Positions 7,374 to 15,048 of a DNA stretch of 16,037 nucleotides are shown piece after piece. Both the position numbers and the translations under genes were made by a program. The notes beneath the pieces are model-generated. The model made no database searches, was not told the DNA's origin, and was given only the letters and a program-made list of their open reading frames with translations. The DNA is taken from positions 1 to 16,037 of the forward strand of contig CALANM010000159.1 of NCBI GenBank assembly GCA_937926065.1, in the 5' to 3' direction. Positions within the stretch are counted from its first letter, which is position 1; each line of letters starts with the position of its first letter. Origin of the DNA: an uncultured Microbacterium sp. Its GTDB lineage: Bacteria > Actinomycetota > Actinomycetes > Actinomycetales > Microbacteriaceae.

Positions 7374-8411
7374 TCACAGCTTCGGCGGCTCGTACTGAGA
7401 CAGCGTCCCGTCCTTCAGCGACTGGCGGACGATCTCCATCTCATCCTCGTCGGGGAGCACCACCGACTGACCGCCGCGCCATCCGGTGCCGAGGGTCGGC
7501 GAGGTGAAGAAGTGCACGTCTCCCGAGCGGATGTCGCGCGACTGCCAGACGGTCGTCAGCAGATACCAGGGGTCGACGCCCGCGTCGACCGTCAGGAACG
7601 GCGAGACCTCGGAGACGAGCGTGCTCAGCCGGAAGGGGTTGAGGAGCGTCTCGGCGCTCAGGACGCGCGACAGCAGGCCCTTGAGGAGCAGCTGCTGGTT
7701 CGCGGCGCGCTGATAGTCGCCGGTCGGGAAGGCCTTGCGCTCCCGGACGAACGCGAGGGCGTCGGCTCCGGAGAGCGTGATCTCGCCTTCGTCGAAGTGC
7801 TCGCCCGACACGGCGGTGAACTCGCGCGGGTTGTCCACGGTGACGCCGCCGACCGCCTCGGTCATTCCGGCGAAGCTCATGAAGTCGATGATGGCGACGT
7901 GGTCGATACGCGTGTCGATGAACGCCTCCACCGTCTCGACGACGAGCGGCACGCCGCCCAGGCTCATCGCGGAGTTGATCTTTCCTTCGCCGTGTCCCGG
8001 GATGTCCACCCAGTTGTCGCGCATGATCGACATGACCGACACCGTCGCGTGGTCAGCGGGGATGTGGACGACCATCATCGAGTCGGACCGGCCCGACACG
8101 CCGCCGTCCTCGGGGTCGCCGCGGCTGTCGGAGCCAAGGAGCAGGATCGTCTGGGCGCCGTCGATCGCAGCGGGGCGATCGCCGACGGGCATCGCGTCGT
8201 CGAGCTTCGCGGCCTTGTCGAACGAGGCCCACAGGCTCCACGCGAATGCGCCCGCGGCGAGCAGTGCCACGACGGCGATCGTCAGCACCGTGAGGAACGC
8301 GATCTTGACCTTGTCGCGCTTCCTGCGAGGGGTGCGGGAAGGGTCGTCCTCGACGACGGGCAGCACGGCCGTTCGGGCTCCGGTCCGCGGGCCACGGGAG
8401 TGGTCGGTCAT
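7374..8411 (-). CDS. LytR-CpsA-Psr (LCP) family cell-wall glycopolymer ligase
   Basis: Membrane-anchored phosphotransferase of 345 residues that moves lipid-linked teichoic-acid-like polymers onto peptidoglycan outside the cell. A basic cytoplasmic tail (about 1-35, RRKRDK at 29-34) leads into one membrane helix (about 37-59). The LCP domain then shows ILLLGSDSRGD (89-99), GRSDSMMVV (107-115), SIMRDNW (128-134, where most family members have SIPRD), KINSAMSLGG (144-153) and FVRERKAFPTGDYQRAANQQ (221-240), carrying the arginines that bind the pyrophosphate lipid. ATG 8411 is chosen because AGGA lies about 8 bases upstream; ATG 8420 is possible, and an in-frame extension to 8579 would read through the previous gene. 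Placed inside the polymer block, it is the likely wall-attachment enzyme for this polymer. Confidence 0.92.
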   Translation of the reverse strand: MTDHSRGPRTGARTAVLPVVEDDPSRTPRRKRDKVKIAFLTVLTIAVVALLAAGAFAWSLWASFDKAAKLDDAMPVGDRPAAIDGAQTILLLGSDSRGDPEDGGVSGRSDSMMVVHIPADHATVSVMSIMRDNWVDIPGHGEGKINSAMSLGGVPLVVETVEAFIDTRIDHVAIIDFMSFAGMTEAVGGVTVDNPREFTAVSGEHFDEGEITLSGADALAFVRERKAFPTGDYQRAANQQLLLKGLLSRVLSAETLLNPFRLSTLVSEVSPFLTVDAGVDPWYLLTTVWQSRDIRSGDVHFFTSPTLGTGWRGGQSVVLPDEDEMEIVRQSLKDGTLSQYEPPKL

Positions 8412-8479
8412 GCTCTTCATCCTGTCAGTGGCACCTGAGACGGCCCTGGATTGGCCTCCCAGGCGGGGGGTCCTGCGTG

Positions 8480-10858
8480 TCAGCCGGCGTCGACCGCGTG
8501 CAGCACGAGGCGCGCGATCTCGTCGGCGCACGGGGTGGCGCCCGGCTGCGGCGCGGGGTCGCCGGCGATCTGCACCCACCGGCGCGCGAAGGCGACGGCA
8601 TCCTCTCGCGTCGCGCGACCGTCTCGCACGGCGACGGCGAGCTCCTCGACCGTGCGCACGATGGGGCCGGGGAGGTCGCTCCGATAGTCGAGGTAGAAGT
8701 CTCGCGAGGCGAGGTACTCGTCGAGGTCGGGCACGAGGAAGTAGCTCGGGACGCCGACGATCGCCGCTTCGTAGAGCGCCGAGGAGTAGTCGGTGATGAA
8801 GAGGTCGGCGACCTGCAGCATCTCCTGCGTCGAGAACCCCTCCGCCGTGTCGACCTGGTCGCCGAAGCGACCGTGCATGAGCGGGTGGAGCTTGACCACG
8901 GTGTGCACGCCGAGGGGTGCGAGAGCGGCGCTGAGGGCGGCCGCATCGACGGTCACGGTGCCGTCGAGCCGGAACGTGGGGGCGAACACGGCGATCCGCC
9001 TGTCGCGCAGGTGCGGATGCCGGGCGAAGATGCGCTCGCGGGTGGCGTCGGCCCGCGCCGGGTCGCGGAGCCGGTCGACACGGGGCAGCGGTGCGACGAC
9101 GACCTTCGCCGGGTCGGTGCCGAAGGCCTCCGCATAGGCGGGGCGGCAGTCTTCGGCGCTCGTGAGCACGATGTCGTAGCCCTCGTGCATGCGCATCGCG
9201 GCGGCGAGGCGCGCGTCGCGCCCCTCCTCCTGACCGAGGATGCTCAGCCCGAACTTCTTGAAGGCGCCCAGCGCGTGCCAGATCTGCACGATCGTGAGGC
9301 TCTTCTTGTGTCGCAGCACGCTCGCGACGATCGCGTACGTGTCGACGACGAGGACGTTCGCCGTGGCGACGTGATACAGCTGCGCGAGCATGTGGAGGCT
9401 GTACCGCACTTTGCCCACGATGCCGGGCGGCACCATGCGCACGAGTGACACGACCTCGACCGTCGGGTCCTGGGCGGCGAGGGCGGCGCGCAGGTCGGCG
9501 AAGTCCTCCGGCTCAGCGGGGTGCTCGCGGCTGATCATCACCACCTTGCGGCGAGAGGGCAGGAGCTTGAGCGGCGCGTAGACGAGCGACAGGCTCGCGC
9601 GGGCGAGCCACGCGACGGCGAGCTGCAGTCCGATCCGGCCGCGCACGCGAGTGGGCTCGGGGCCGCTGCCGGGCGCGACGCTCGCCGTGTCGACGTCGGC
9701 GGGGCGGCGCAGGATGATCTCGCGAGTGATGCGCTCGCTCGAGCGACCGTCGCACGCTGACATGAACTTCTCGCGGAACGCGTCGGCGGCGTGCCCCGCC
9801 TCGGCGGTCGCGATCGCCCGGGCGAGGTCGGCGCCGTCGGCGACGAGTGGGCCCGTGACGTACTCCTCGAACGGGTAGTAGAAGTCCCGAGCGGCGGTGT
9901 ACTCCTCGAGGTCGGGACAGAAGAAGACGATCGGGCGCCGCAGCAGCGAGTACTCGAAGATCGCCGACGAATAGTCGGTGACCAGCACGTCGGCCGCCAT
10001 CAGGAGATCGTTGAGCTCGCGCTCGCCCGACACGTCGAGCACTCCGGTGAGCCCGGGGCGCTGCTCGCTCAGCGGCGCGACGAACGGATGCATCTTGACC
10101 ATGACGACCCAGTCGTCGCCGAGGTCTCCCGCGAGGCGCTCCCAGGGCACCGCGTCGACGTCGTACGTCGCCGTCAGCTGCCCGTTCCCACGGAAGGTGG
10201 GCGCGAACAGCGCGATGCGCTGCCCGGGACGGACGCCGTAGCGTCTGCGCACGTCATCGGCCGTCGCACGCACGCGCTCATCGTCGAAGAACACGTCGGT
10301 GCGGGGCACGCCCAGGGCGTGGACGCGGTCGACGTCGATGGCGAACGCCTCGGCGTAGTCGCCGCGGATCCGCTCGGCGCTGACCGTGGCATCCGTGTAG
10401 TTGCGGTGCGCGAGCGAACCGGGAAGCGGGCCCCCCGGAAGGCCGACGCGGCTCCAGCCGACGCGCTTGAAGGCCCCCGCTGCGTGCCACACCTGCAGCA
10501 GGCGCGTGCCCGCTCGGAGCTTGAGCGGATAGATGAGGGGATAGAAGTCGTCGACGACGACGGTCTGAGCCGATGCGATGAGCCACGGCAGCCGCACGAG
10601 ATCGCGCAGCGGACGCCGTGCGCGCAGGCGCGGCTTGAAGACCCCGATGACCTCGGCGCCCGGGCGCTGGCGCCGGATCTCTGCCTCGAGGAACTCGAAG
10701 TTGCCCGTGAACCCCTGTCGCGAGTCGGAGAGGAAGACGATGCGGTCGGCCCGGATGCGGGTCACGCGCGCGGCGAGGGCATAGGCGAGGATGTACGGAG
10801 CGAAGCGCCACTTCTGGAGGAACGCACTGCCTCGCAGCAGGCTGCGAAGTCTGTTCAC
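8480..10858 (-). CDS. Tandem two-module CDP-glycerol glycerophosphotransferase family protein
   Basis: Protein of 792 residues with two complete TagF-type transferase modules. Module 1 (about 36-385) has LQVWHAAGAFKRVG (121-134, H125), APTFRGNG (219-226), KMHPFV (255-260, H257) and VTDYSSAIFEY (293-303). Module 2 (about 436-792) has VQIWHALGAFKKFG (524-537, H528), APTFRLDG (626-633), KLHPLM (656-661, H658) and ITDYSSALYEA (688-698). The two share motifs but differ widely between them, so the duplication is old. A linker of about 50 residues (386-435) with a hydrophobic, probably membrane-binding stretch joins them. GTG 10858 is well supported by GGGAGG five bases upstream; a longer in-frame start at 10975 would cross the leader hairpins and promoter box. 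Both modules keep the catalytic residues, so the protein may add two different alditol phosphates or a primer plus a repeat. The donors are unknown. Confidence 0.88.
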   Translation of the reverse strand: MNRLRSLLRGSAFLQKWRFAPYILAYALAARVTRIRADRIVFLSDSRQGFTGNFEFLEAEIRRQRPGAEVIGVFKPRLRARRPLRDLVRLPWLIASAQTVVVDDFYPLIYPLKLRAGTRLLQVWHAAGAFKRVGWSRVGLPGGPLPGSLAHRNYTDATVSAERIRGDYAEAFAIDVDRVHALGVPRTDVFFDDERVRATADDVRRRYGVRPGQRIALFAPTFRGNGQLTATYDVDAVPWERLAGDLGDDWVVMVKMHPFVAPLSEQRPGLTGVLDVSGERELNDLLMAADVLVTDYSSAIFEYSLLRRPIVFFCPDLEEYTAARDFYYPFEEYVTGPLVADGADLARAIATAEAGHAADAFREKFMSACDGRSSERITREIILRRPADVDTASVAPGSGPEPTRVRGRIGLQLAVAWLARASLSLVYAPLKLLPSRRKVVMISREHPAEPEDFADLRAALAAQDPTVEVVSLVRMVPPGIVGKVRYSLHMLAQLYHVATANVLVVDTYAIVASVLRHKKSLTIVQIWHALGAFKKFGLSILGQEEGRDARLAAAMRMHEGYDIVLTSAEDCRPAYAEAFGTDPAKVVVAPLPRVDRLRDPARADATRERIFARHPHLRDRRIAVFAPTFRLDGTVTVDAAALSAALAPLGVHTVVKLHPLMHGRFGDQVDTAEGFSTQEMLQVADLFITDYSSALYEAAIVGVPSYFLVPDLDEYLASRDFYLDYRSDLPGPIVRTVEELAVAVRDGRATREDAVAFARRWVQIAGDPAPQPGATPCADEIARLVLHAVDAG

Positions 10859-10873
10859 GGCGCCCTCCCGGTG

Positions 10874-10890
10874 GCGGCGGCATCCGCCGC
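10874..10890 (-). repeat. Leader hairpin, 6-bp perfect stem
   Basis: On the minus strand GCGGCG and CGCCGC flank the loop GATGC. It ends just upstream of the GGGAGG ribosome binding site at 10864-10869, close enough to influence ribosome access to GTG 10858. Confidence 0.4.
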
Positions 10891-10900
10891 TCGTCGATGA

Positions 10901-10919
10901 GCCCGCCGGGTCAGCGGGC
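10901..10919 (-). repeat. Second leader hairpin, 6-bp perfect GC stem
   Basis: On the minus strand GCCCGC and GCGGGC flank a 7-base loop. It lies right after the expected transcription start from the TAGACT box. There is no T run after it, so it is not a convincing terminator. Confidence 0.4.
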
Positions 10920-10926
10920 CCTGACG

Positions 10927-10932
10927 AGTCTA
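10927..10932 (-). promoter_or_regulatory. Candidate -10 box TAGACT upstream of the tandem transferase gene
   Basis: Minus-strand AATTAGACTCG is the only AT-rich patch in this gap and fits TAnnnT. Transcription would start near 10920, giving a leader of about 60 bases. No clear -35 was found. Confidence 0.35.
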
Positions 10933-10990
10933 ATTGCGGGTCGTCGCGCCGCCCGCCTCGCTCGCTGGAGGCCACGGCGCGGCTCTGAAG

Positions 10991-12292
10991 TCAGCGTGCC
11001 CGGGGAGGAGGCCATGCGGGCGAGCCGGGGCCCCGGTCGAGGCCCGTGCGCCAGCCGCGCACGAGGGAGGCGCGCGTCGCGCTGAGGACGAGAAGGAACC
11101 AGCCGAACCCGCCCAGCAGCGAGCTGGTGACGACCGAATCGGCCAGCAGCACCATGATGACCAGCGGCGGCCACGTGTACAGCGTCGACCGCCGCTCCGA
11201 CGCCGTCACCCATGAGCGTGCGAGCGCGAGTCCTGCGAAGCCGACGAAGAGGACCACACCGACCGCGCCCGCCTGCAGGAGCACGTCCATCCAGGCGTTG
11301 AGGGCGGACCCGTGCTCCTCGCCCGTCGCGAAGCGGATGAACGTGTAGGGCATGAGGTGCTCGGGCCACGTGCCGATCCAGCCCCAGCCCTGGACAGGGC
11401 GCAGCGCCGACATGTCGAGCACCTCGTTCCAGAGCCGCGACCGGGTGAGGAAGTCGGGCTCGGCGTTGAGCCAGTAGACGAGTGGTCGCCGGAACGCGTA
11501 GACGAGCATCGCGCCGATCGCCAGCGCCGACGCGATCGACCACTGGAGCAGGGTGCGCCGCTCAGCGCGCGTGCGGCGGACGATGACCAGAACGCCCACC
11601 GCCAGTCCCGAGACGACCGCCATGCCGAGCACGATCGGCGACGCCGTGAAGAGCGCCAGCAGCGCGGCCAGCGTCACCGAGTACACCGACAGGCCGGGCG
11701 CGACCGACTTCGTGCGCCACTCCACGAGGAAGGTGATGAGCGCGATCATCGTGACGACGCCGAGCGTCGTGCGGGTGCCGAACAGGCCCTGGATAGGGCC
11801 GCCCGCGGCCAGATTGCCCGCGATGCCGAGAAACGGGACCGGCAGGTCGAGCAGGATGCCGCTGAGGATCTCGATCGCGAGCGACGCCGTCAGCAGCACC
11901 CGCAGCACGTCGGCCGTCGCTCGCAGGGTCTGCAGCGTGTCGCGGAACTGCGCGACGACGACGGCGAGGAAGGTCGGTGCCGCCAGCTGCATCCAGCCCC
12001 CGATGGTGGCCGTCATCGATCGGGACCAGAACACGGTGAGCAGGAGCCACACCAGCAGCAGGAGGAGAGTCGTCGGCATGATCTCGAACACCCGCACCTC
12101 GCGCCGGCGCGCCACGAAGATCGCCGCGCCGATGACGCACAGGCCGGTGATGACGGCGCCGTAGCCCGCGTCGCCCATCAGCTGGCGGATCAGGTGGGTC
12201 GAGAACAGCGCGCCGATCGCGGTGGTCGCAAAGGCGGCGGCGAGCAGCGACGAGCGGAGGAACTCCACAGCGGCGCGGCGCGAGACGTTCAT
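10991..12292 (-). CDS. Wzy/O-antigen-ligase-like polytopic membrane protein, second copy, altered motifs
   Basis: Hydrophobic protein of 433 residues with about ten predicted membrane segments, in the layout of O-antigen ligases and polymerases that join lipid-linked glycan units at the outer face of the membrane. It is a paralogue of the gene just upstream: both have GGxIQGLFG (here 164-172), a long outer loop after an LTxR..LW motif (282-288), and an NxWxDVxLQxGxVG stretch (here 332-345). However, where the upstream copy has QAHNMW this one has SALNAW (L331), losing the His that matters in WaaL-type ligases, and GNANALA is changed to GTRTTLG (172-178). A nearby H327 could substitute. The ATG overlaps the upstream stop by 4 bases (12289-12292). 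The C-terminal tail is Pro/Arg-rich and cytoplasmic. Polymerase, ligase or a subunit of the upstream copy are all possible. Confidence 0.75.
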   Translation of the reverse strand: MNVSRRAAVEFLRSSLLAAAFATTAIGALFSTHLIRQLMGDAGYGAVITGLCVIGAAIFVARRREVRVFEIMPTTLLLLLVWLLLTVFWSRSMTATIGGWMQLAAPTFLAVVVAQFRDTLQTLRATADVLRVLLTASLAIEILSGILLDLPVPFLGIAGNLAAGGPIQGLFGTRTTLGVVTMIALITFLVEWRTKSVAPGLSVYSVTLAALLALFTASPIVLGMAVVSGLAVGVLVIVRRTRAERRTLLQWSIASALAIGAMLVYAFRRPLVYWLNAEPDFLTRSRLWNEVLDMSALRPVQGWGWIGTWPEHLMPYTFIRFATGEEHGSALNAWMDVLLQAGAVGVVLFVGFAGLALARSWVTASERRSTLYTWPPLVIMVLLADSVVTSSLLGGFGWFLLVLSATRASLVRGWRTGLDRGPGSPAWPPPRAR

Positions 12293-13689
12293 CGCTCCGC
12301 GAGCCGTTCGCCCTGCTCGCCGGCCATACGCCACTCCGACGGCCCACGGCCCACGAGCGGAGCCTGCTTGATCTTGAACGCGAACATCACGACGAACATC
12401 CAGCCCCACCCGAGCAGGGGGCCCGACTCCGCCAGTCCCTGGACCACGAGCTGAGCGGCGGTGAGCGTCGGCAGCAGCGTGAGCGGAGAGTACGGCCGGT
12501 CCGCGACGAGGTCCCAGCGGGGGCGGTCGACCGCGAAGAACCACGAGCGCCAGATGAACGCGAGGTAGGCCGTCGCGATGACCAGCACGCCCACGCCTCC
12601 CAGCTGCAGGAAGACGTCGAGCCACATGTTGTGGGCCTGCATGACCGTCTGCCCGTGGTCGATGATCCAGCCGTCGAACGCCGGGTCGGTCGGCACCCAC
12701 GGCGTCGAGAAGCCCCACCCGAACCACGCGCGTTCCGATGCGCGCTCGGCGACGACGCCCCAGATCGACTCGCGACCCGTCAGGTCGGCCGAGCGGCCGA
12801 GGAGCGCGAAGATGCGGTCGCGGGAGAGCCACAGTGCGACCAGCCCTCCGACAGCCACCACGGCATAGAGCAGGTAGTAGCGGGTGCGCTCGCCCGGGCG
12901 GCGCGTCGTGCGCATCAGCAGCGCGGTCGCGAGCACGACGACGGTGAGCGCCGCGGCGAGGTAGGCGGTCGCGGATCCGGCGCGCACGAACAGGAACGCC
13001 GAGAGGGCGAACCAGCCGACGAGCAGCGTGCGGCGCGGCGCCCGCGACGCGAACCGGATGGCGAAGACCACCATGCCCAGCAGGGCGACGTAGGCGAGAG
13101 CGTTCGCGTTGCCGAACAGGCCCTGGATGCGACCGCCGTCGAAGAGGTTGTCACGGCTCCACAGCACGATGGGGTCGTCGACGGGGCCGTCGGGCCGCAC
13201 GAACTGGGGGAGGATCGGCCCTCCCCAGACGAGCGACACCCACAGCTCGAACACGATCGAGAGGCCGAGCACCCACTTGAGCGCCGACGCGACCGCCCGC
13301 ACGAGCTCGCGCCATGTGAGCACGGCGCCGATGAAGAGGGCGTGCACGGTGGTCGCGACAAGGAGGGCGAGGGTGAGGACGCTCGCGGCGGGCCAGGCCG
13401 ACCACGCGAGCGACAGCAGTGCGAGCACCACGTAGCCGACGGCGAACCACGGCAGGCGCGGCCACTGCACGGACGGACGCAGCACCGCCCACAGGACGAT
13501 CGACACGACGGCCGACCCGAACACGGCGACTCCCGCGGCGACGGGCCCGAGGACCATCAGCAGGCTCGTGCCGCTCAATGCGCCTGCGAGCACGAGGATG
13601 CACCATCCGCGCAGGAGGAGGTGCCCCGTCTTCTCCCGGATCGGCGCCGCGGGCGGGGCGGAGATCGGATGCTGGGTGTGCGCAGTCAT
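12289..13689 (-). CDS. Wzy/O-antigen-ligase-like polytopic membrane protein
   Basis: Protein of 466 residues with roughly ten to twelve predicted membrane segments, of the O-antigen ligase/polymerase (Wzy_C-type) superfamily, acting on undecaprenyl-linked glycans. Family features are LFGNANALAY (191-200), TGRESIWG (304-311), the AWFGWGF turn (321-327) and an outer-loop AHNMWLDVFLQLGGVG (352-367) with H353, the position that is essential in WaaL-type enzymes. A short Pro-rich cytoplasmic tail precedes the first helix. ATG 13689 has no strong ribosome binding site, but a minus-strand TAGCCT lies 9 bases upstream, suggesting a leaderless or near-leaderless mRNA. It is the first gene of the minus-strand block and shares a 40-base divergent region with manA. 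Its product and the next gene's product may work together; whether it polymerises or ligates is not readable. Confidence 0.82.
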   Translation of the reverse strand: MTAHTQHPISAPPAAPIREKTGHLLLRGWCILVLAGALSGTSLLMVLGPVAAGVAVFGSAVVSIVLWAVLRPSVQWPRLPWFAVGYVVLALLSLAWSAWPAASVLTLALLVATTVHALFIGAVLTWRELVRAVASALKWVLGLSIVFELWVSLVWGGPILPQFVRPDGPVDDPIVLWSRDNLFDGGRIQGLFGNANALAYVALLGMVVFAIRFASRAPRRTLLVGWFALSAFLFVRAGSATAYLAAALTVVVLATALLMRTTRRPGERTRYYLLYAVVAVGGLVALWLSRDRIFALLGRSADLTGRESIWGVVAERASERAWFGWGFSTPWVPTDPAFDGWIIDHGQTVMQAHNMWLDVFLQLGGVGVLVIATAYLAFIWRSWFFAVDRPRWDLVADRPYSPLTLLPTLTAAQLVVQGLAESGPLLGWGWMFVVMFAFKIKQAPLVGRGPSEWRMAGEQGERLAER

Positions 13690-13698
13690 GTGCCCATC

Positions 13699-13704
13699 AG
13701 GCTA
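13699..13704 (-). promoter_or_regulatory. Candidate leaderless -10 box for the polymer block
   Basis: Minus-strand TAGCCT sits 9 bases before ATG 13689 and fits TAnnnT. This spacing suits a transcript starting at or a few bases before the start codon. It would drive the whole minus-strand block. Confidence 0.4.
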
Positions 13705-13717
13705 TCGCGGGCGAGCC

Positions 13718-13723
13718 TAGGCT
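13718..13723 (+). promoter_or_regulatory. Candidate leaderless -10 box for manA
   Basis: TAGGCT ends 6 bases before GTG 13730, the spacing expected for an actinobacterial leaderless mRNA. The box is inside the 10-base palindrome AGCCTAGGCT (13714-13723). The same 17-base context recurs before the glycosyltransferase gene at 15451. Confidence 0.5.
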
Positions 13724-13729
13724 GAAGGG

Positions 13730-14878
13730 GTGCTGACTCCGCTCACGAACGACCCGCGCGAATACTCGTGGGGATCGCCCACGCTCATCGCGGCCCTCGA
13801 GGGCAGGCAGCCGACGGGGCGGCCCGAGGCAGAGGTGTGGTTCGGGACCCACCCCGCGTCACCCGCGCGCACGGCAGACGGGCGCACGCTCGACGTCGTG
13901 CTGCGGGAGGCGGGCCAGCCCCCGCTTCCCTTCCTCGTGAAGGTCCTGGCGGCCGACCGATCGCTGTCGATCCAGGTGCACCCGTCGAAGGAGCAGGCCG
14001 TCGCGGGCTTCGCGCGTGAGGAGGCGGCGGGCATCCCGCGCGACGCCGACGAGCGCACCTACCGTGACGACAACCACAAGCCGGAGATCATCGTCGCCCT
14101 GAGCGAGCGCTTCCGCGCGCTCGTCGGGCTGCGTCCGCTCGCCGAGACGCGCCGGCTGCTCGAGCTCCTCGGCGGCCCGGGCCCGGCGGAGCTCGCCGAT
14201 CGCCTGAGCGGCGACGACGAGTCGCGCGCAGTGCGCGACGCGCTCCAGTGGGTGATATCGGACGCGTCGCGCCCCGTCGTCGACGACATCGTGCGCGCTC
14301 TCACCGACGGATCGAGGGATGACGGGGGCGAGTTCGCCGAGGAGCGCGATGTGCTCCGGCGGATCGCAGCCGACTTCCCGAGCGACCCCGGCATCCTCGT
14401 CGCCCTCCTCATGAACCTCGTCGTGCTCCGGCGCGGCGAAGCGCTGTTCGCACCGGCGGGCGTGCTCCACGCGTATCAGGACGGGCTCGGCGTCGAGATC
14501 ATGGCATCCAGCGACAACGTCGTGCGCGGCGGGCTCACGCCCAAGCACGTCGACGTGCCCGAGCTGCTCCGGCTGGTGGATGCCACGACGGGCCCCGCTC
14601 CCCGCGTCGCCGTGCAGCGGCGCGACAACGGCGACGTCTACGACGTCGGCGTGCCCGACTTCGAGCTCACCCGCGCCGAGGTCAGGCCGGGGGAGGAGCG
14701 TGCCGTCGCGATCGACGGGCCGACGATCCTCCTCGTCACGCGCGGCGCGGTCGAGGTCGCCGCCCCCGGCGGGCGGGCGACGGCGGCGGCCGGCCGTGCG
14801 GTCTTCGCGAGCGCGGACGAGGAGCGGGTGGCTCTGTCCGGCGACGGCGAGGTCTTCATCGCTCGCCCAGGAGCATGA
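13730..14878 (+). CDS. manA: Mannose-6-phosphate isomerase, class I
   Basis: Zinc enzyme that interconverts fructose 6-phosphate and mannose 6-phosphate in the cytoplasm, feeding GDP-mannose for mannosylated glycans. The type I fold is clear over 382 residues: AEVWFGTHP (34-42), LSIQVHPSKEQA (79-90) with zinc ligands Q82 and H84, HKPEII (116-121) with ligand E119, LHAYQDG (246-252) with ligand H247, and SSDNVVRGGLTPKHVDV (260-276) with the catalytic-region arginine R266. GTG 13730 begins right at the conserved N-terminus and lies 6 bases after TAGGCT, so translation is probably leaderless. It is divergent from the polymer block, and an adjacent whiB-like gene is also seen near manA in mycobacteria, so this is probably conserved chromosome rather than part of the polymer operon. 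Confidence 0.95.
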   Translation: MLTPLTNDPREYSWGSPTLIAALEGRQPTGRPEAEVWFGTHPASPARTADGRTLDVVLREAGQPPLPFLVKVLAADRSLSIQVHPSKEQAVAGFAREEAAGIPRDADERTYRDDNHKPEIIVALSERFRALVGLRPLAETRRLLELLGGPGPAELADRLSGDDESRAVRDALQWVISDASRPVVDDIVRALTDGSRDDGGEFAEERDVLRRIAADFPSDPGILVALLMNLVVLRRGEALFAPAGVLHAYQDGLGVEIMASSDNVVRGGLTPKHVDVPELLRLVDATTGPAPRVAVQRRDNGDVYDVGVPDFELTRAEVRPGEERAVAIDGPTILLVTRGAVEVAAPGGRATAAAGRAVFASADEERVALSGDGEVFIARPGA

Positions 14879-14971
14879 CGCTCCGTCGTTCGCTCCCTCG
14901 TGACGATCGTGCGACACGCCGCAGTTCGGGAACAACGTTCAATCAGGCGTTGAGGGTTTACGATCTGCGAC

Positions 14972-15000
14972 TTGCTTTCACTGAATGACAAGAGTGTAAT
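14972..15000 (+). promoter_or_regulatory. Sigma-A-like promoter of the whiB-type gene
   Basis: TTGCTT (14972-14977) and TGTAAT (14995-15000) are separated by exactly 17 bases inside an AT-rich patch, unusual for this GC-rich window. Transcription would begin near 15007, leaving about 40 bases of leader with GGGAGAG before ATG 15049. The rest of the 170-base gap from 14879 shows only a weak CAACG/CGTTG inverted repeat (14933-14952). Confidence 0.6.
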
Positions 15001-15048
15001 TATCCCAACACGCGCAACCGCGCGAGACGAAACAGGTGGGAGAGCGAT

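Larger units (their letters stand above)
10859..10990. other. Leader region of the tandem transferase gene
   Basis: This 132-base gap holds, in the minus direction, a TAGACT box, two GC-rich hairpins and the GGGAGG ribosome binding site. No coding sequence was seen. Confidence 0.5.

Noticed and set aside
7302..8438. Plus-strand frame of 378 codons opposite the LCP gene
   Set aside because: No recognisable motifs, and the minus-strand LCP domain is unmistakable.
10859..10975. N-terminal extension of the tandem transferase to an upstream start at 10975
   Set aside because: It would translate the promoter box and hairpins, has low-complexity sequence, and GTG 10858 has a far better ribosome binding site.
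11312..12454. Plus-strand frame opposite the two Wzy-like genes, very rich in Arg, Glu, Asp and His
   Set aside because: The composition is the mirror image of hydrophobic membrane segments on the minus strand; no domain is visible.
14913..14917. GACAC, the core recognised by WhiA in Streptomyces, upstream of the whiB-type gene
   Set aside because: A single 5-base match is expected by chance, and it lies well upstream of the promoter; not enough to call a site.
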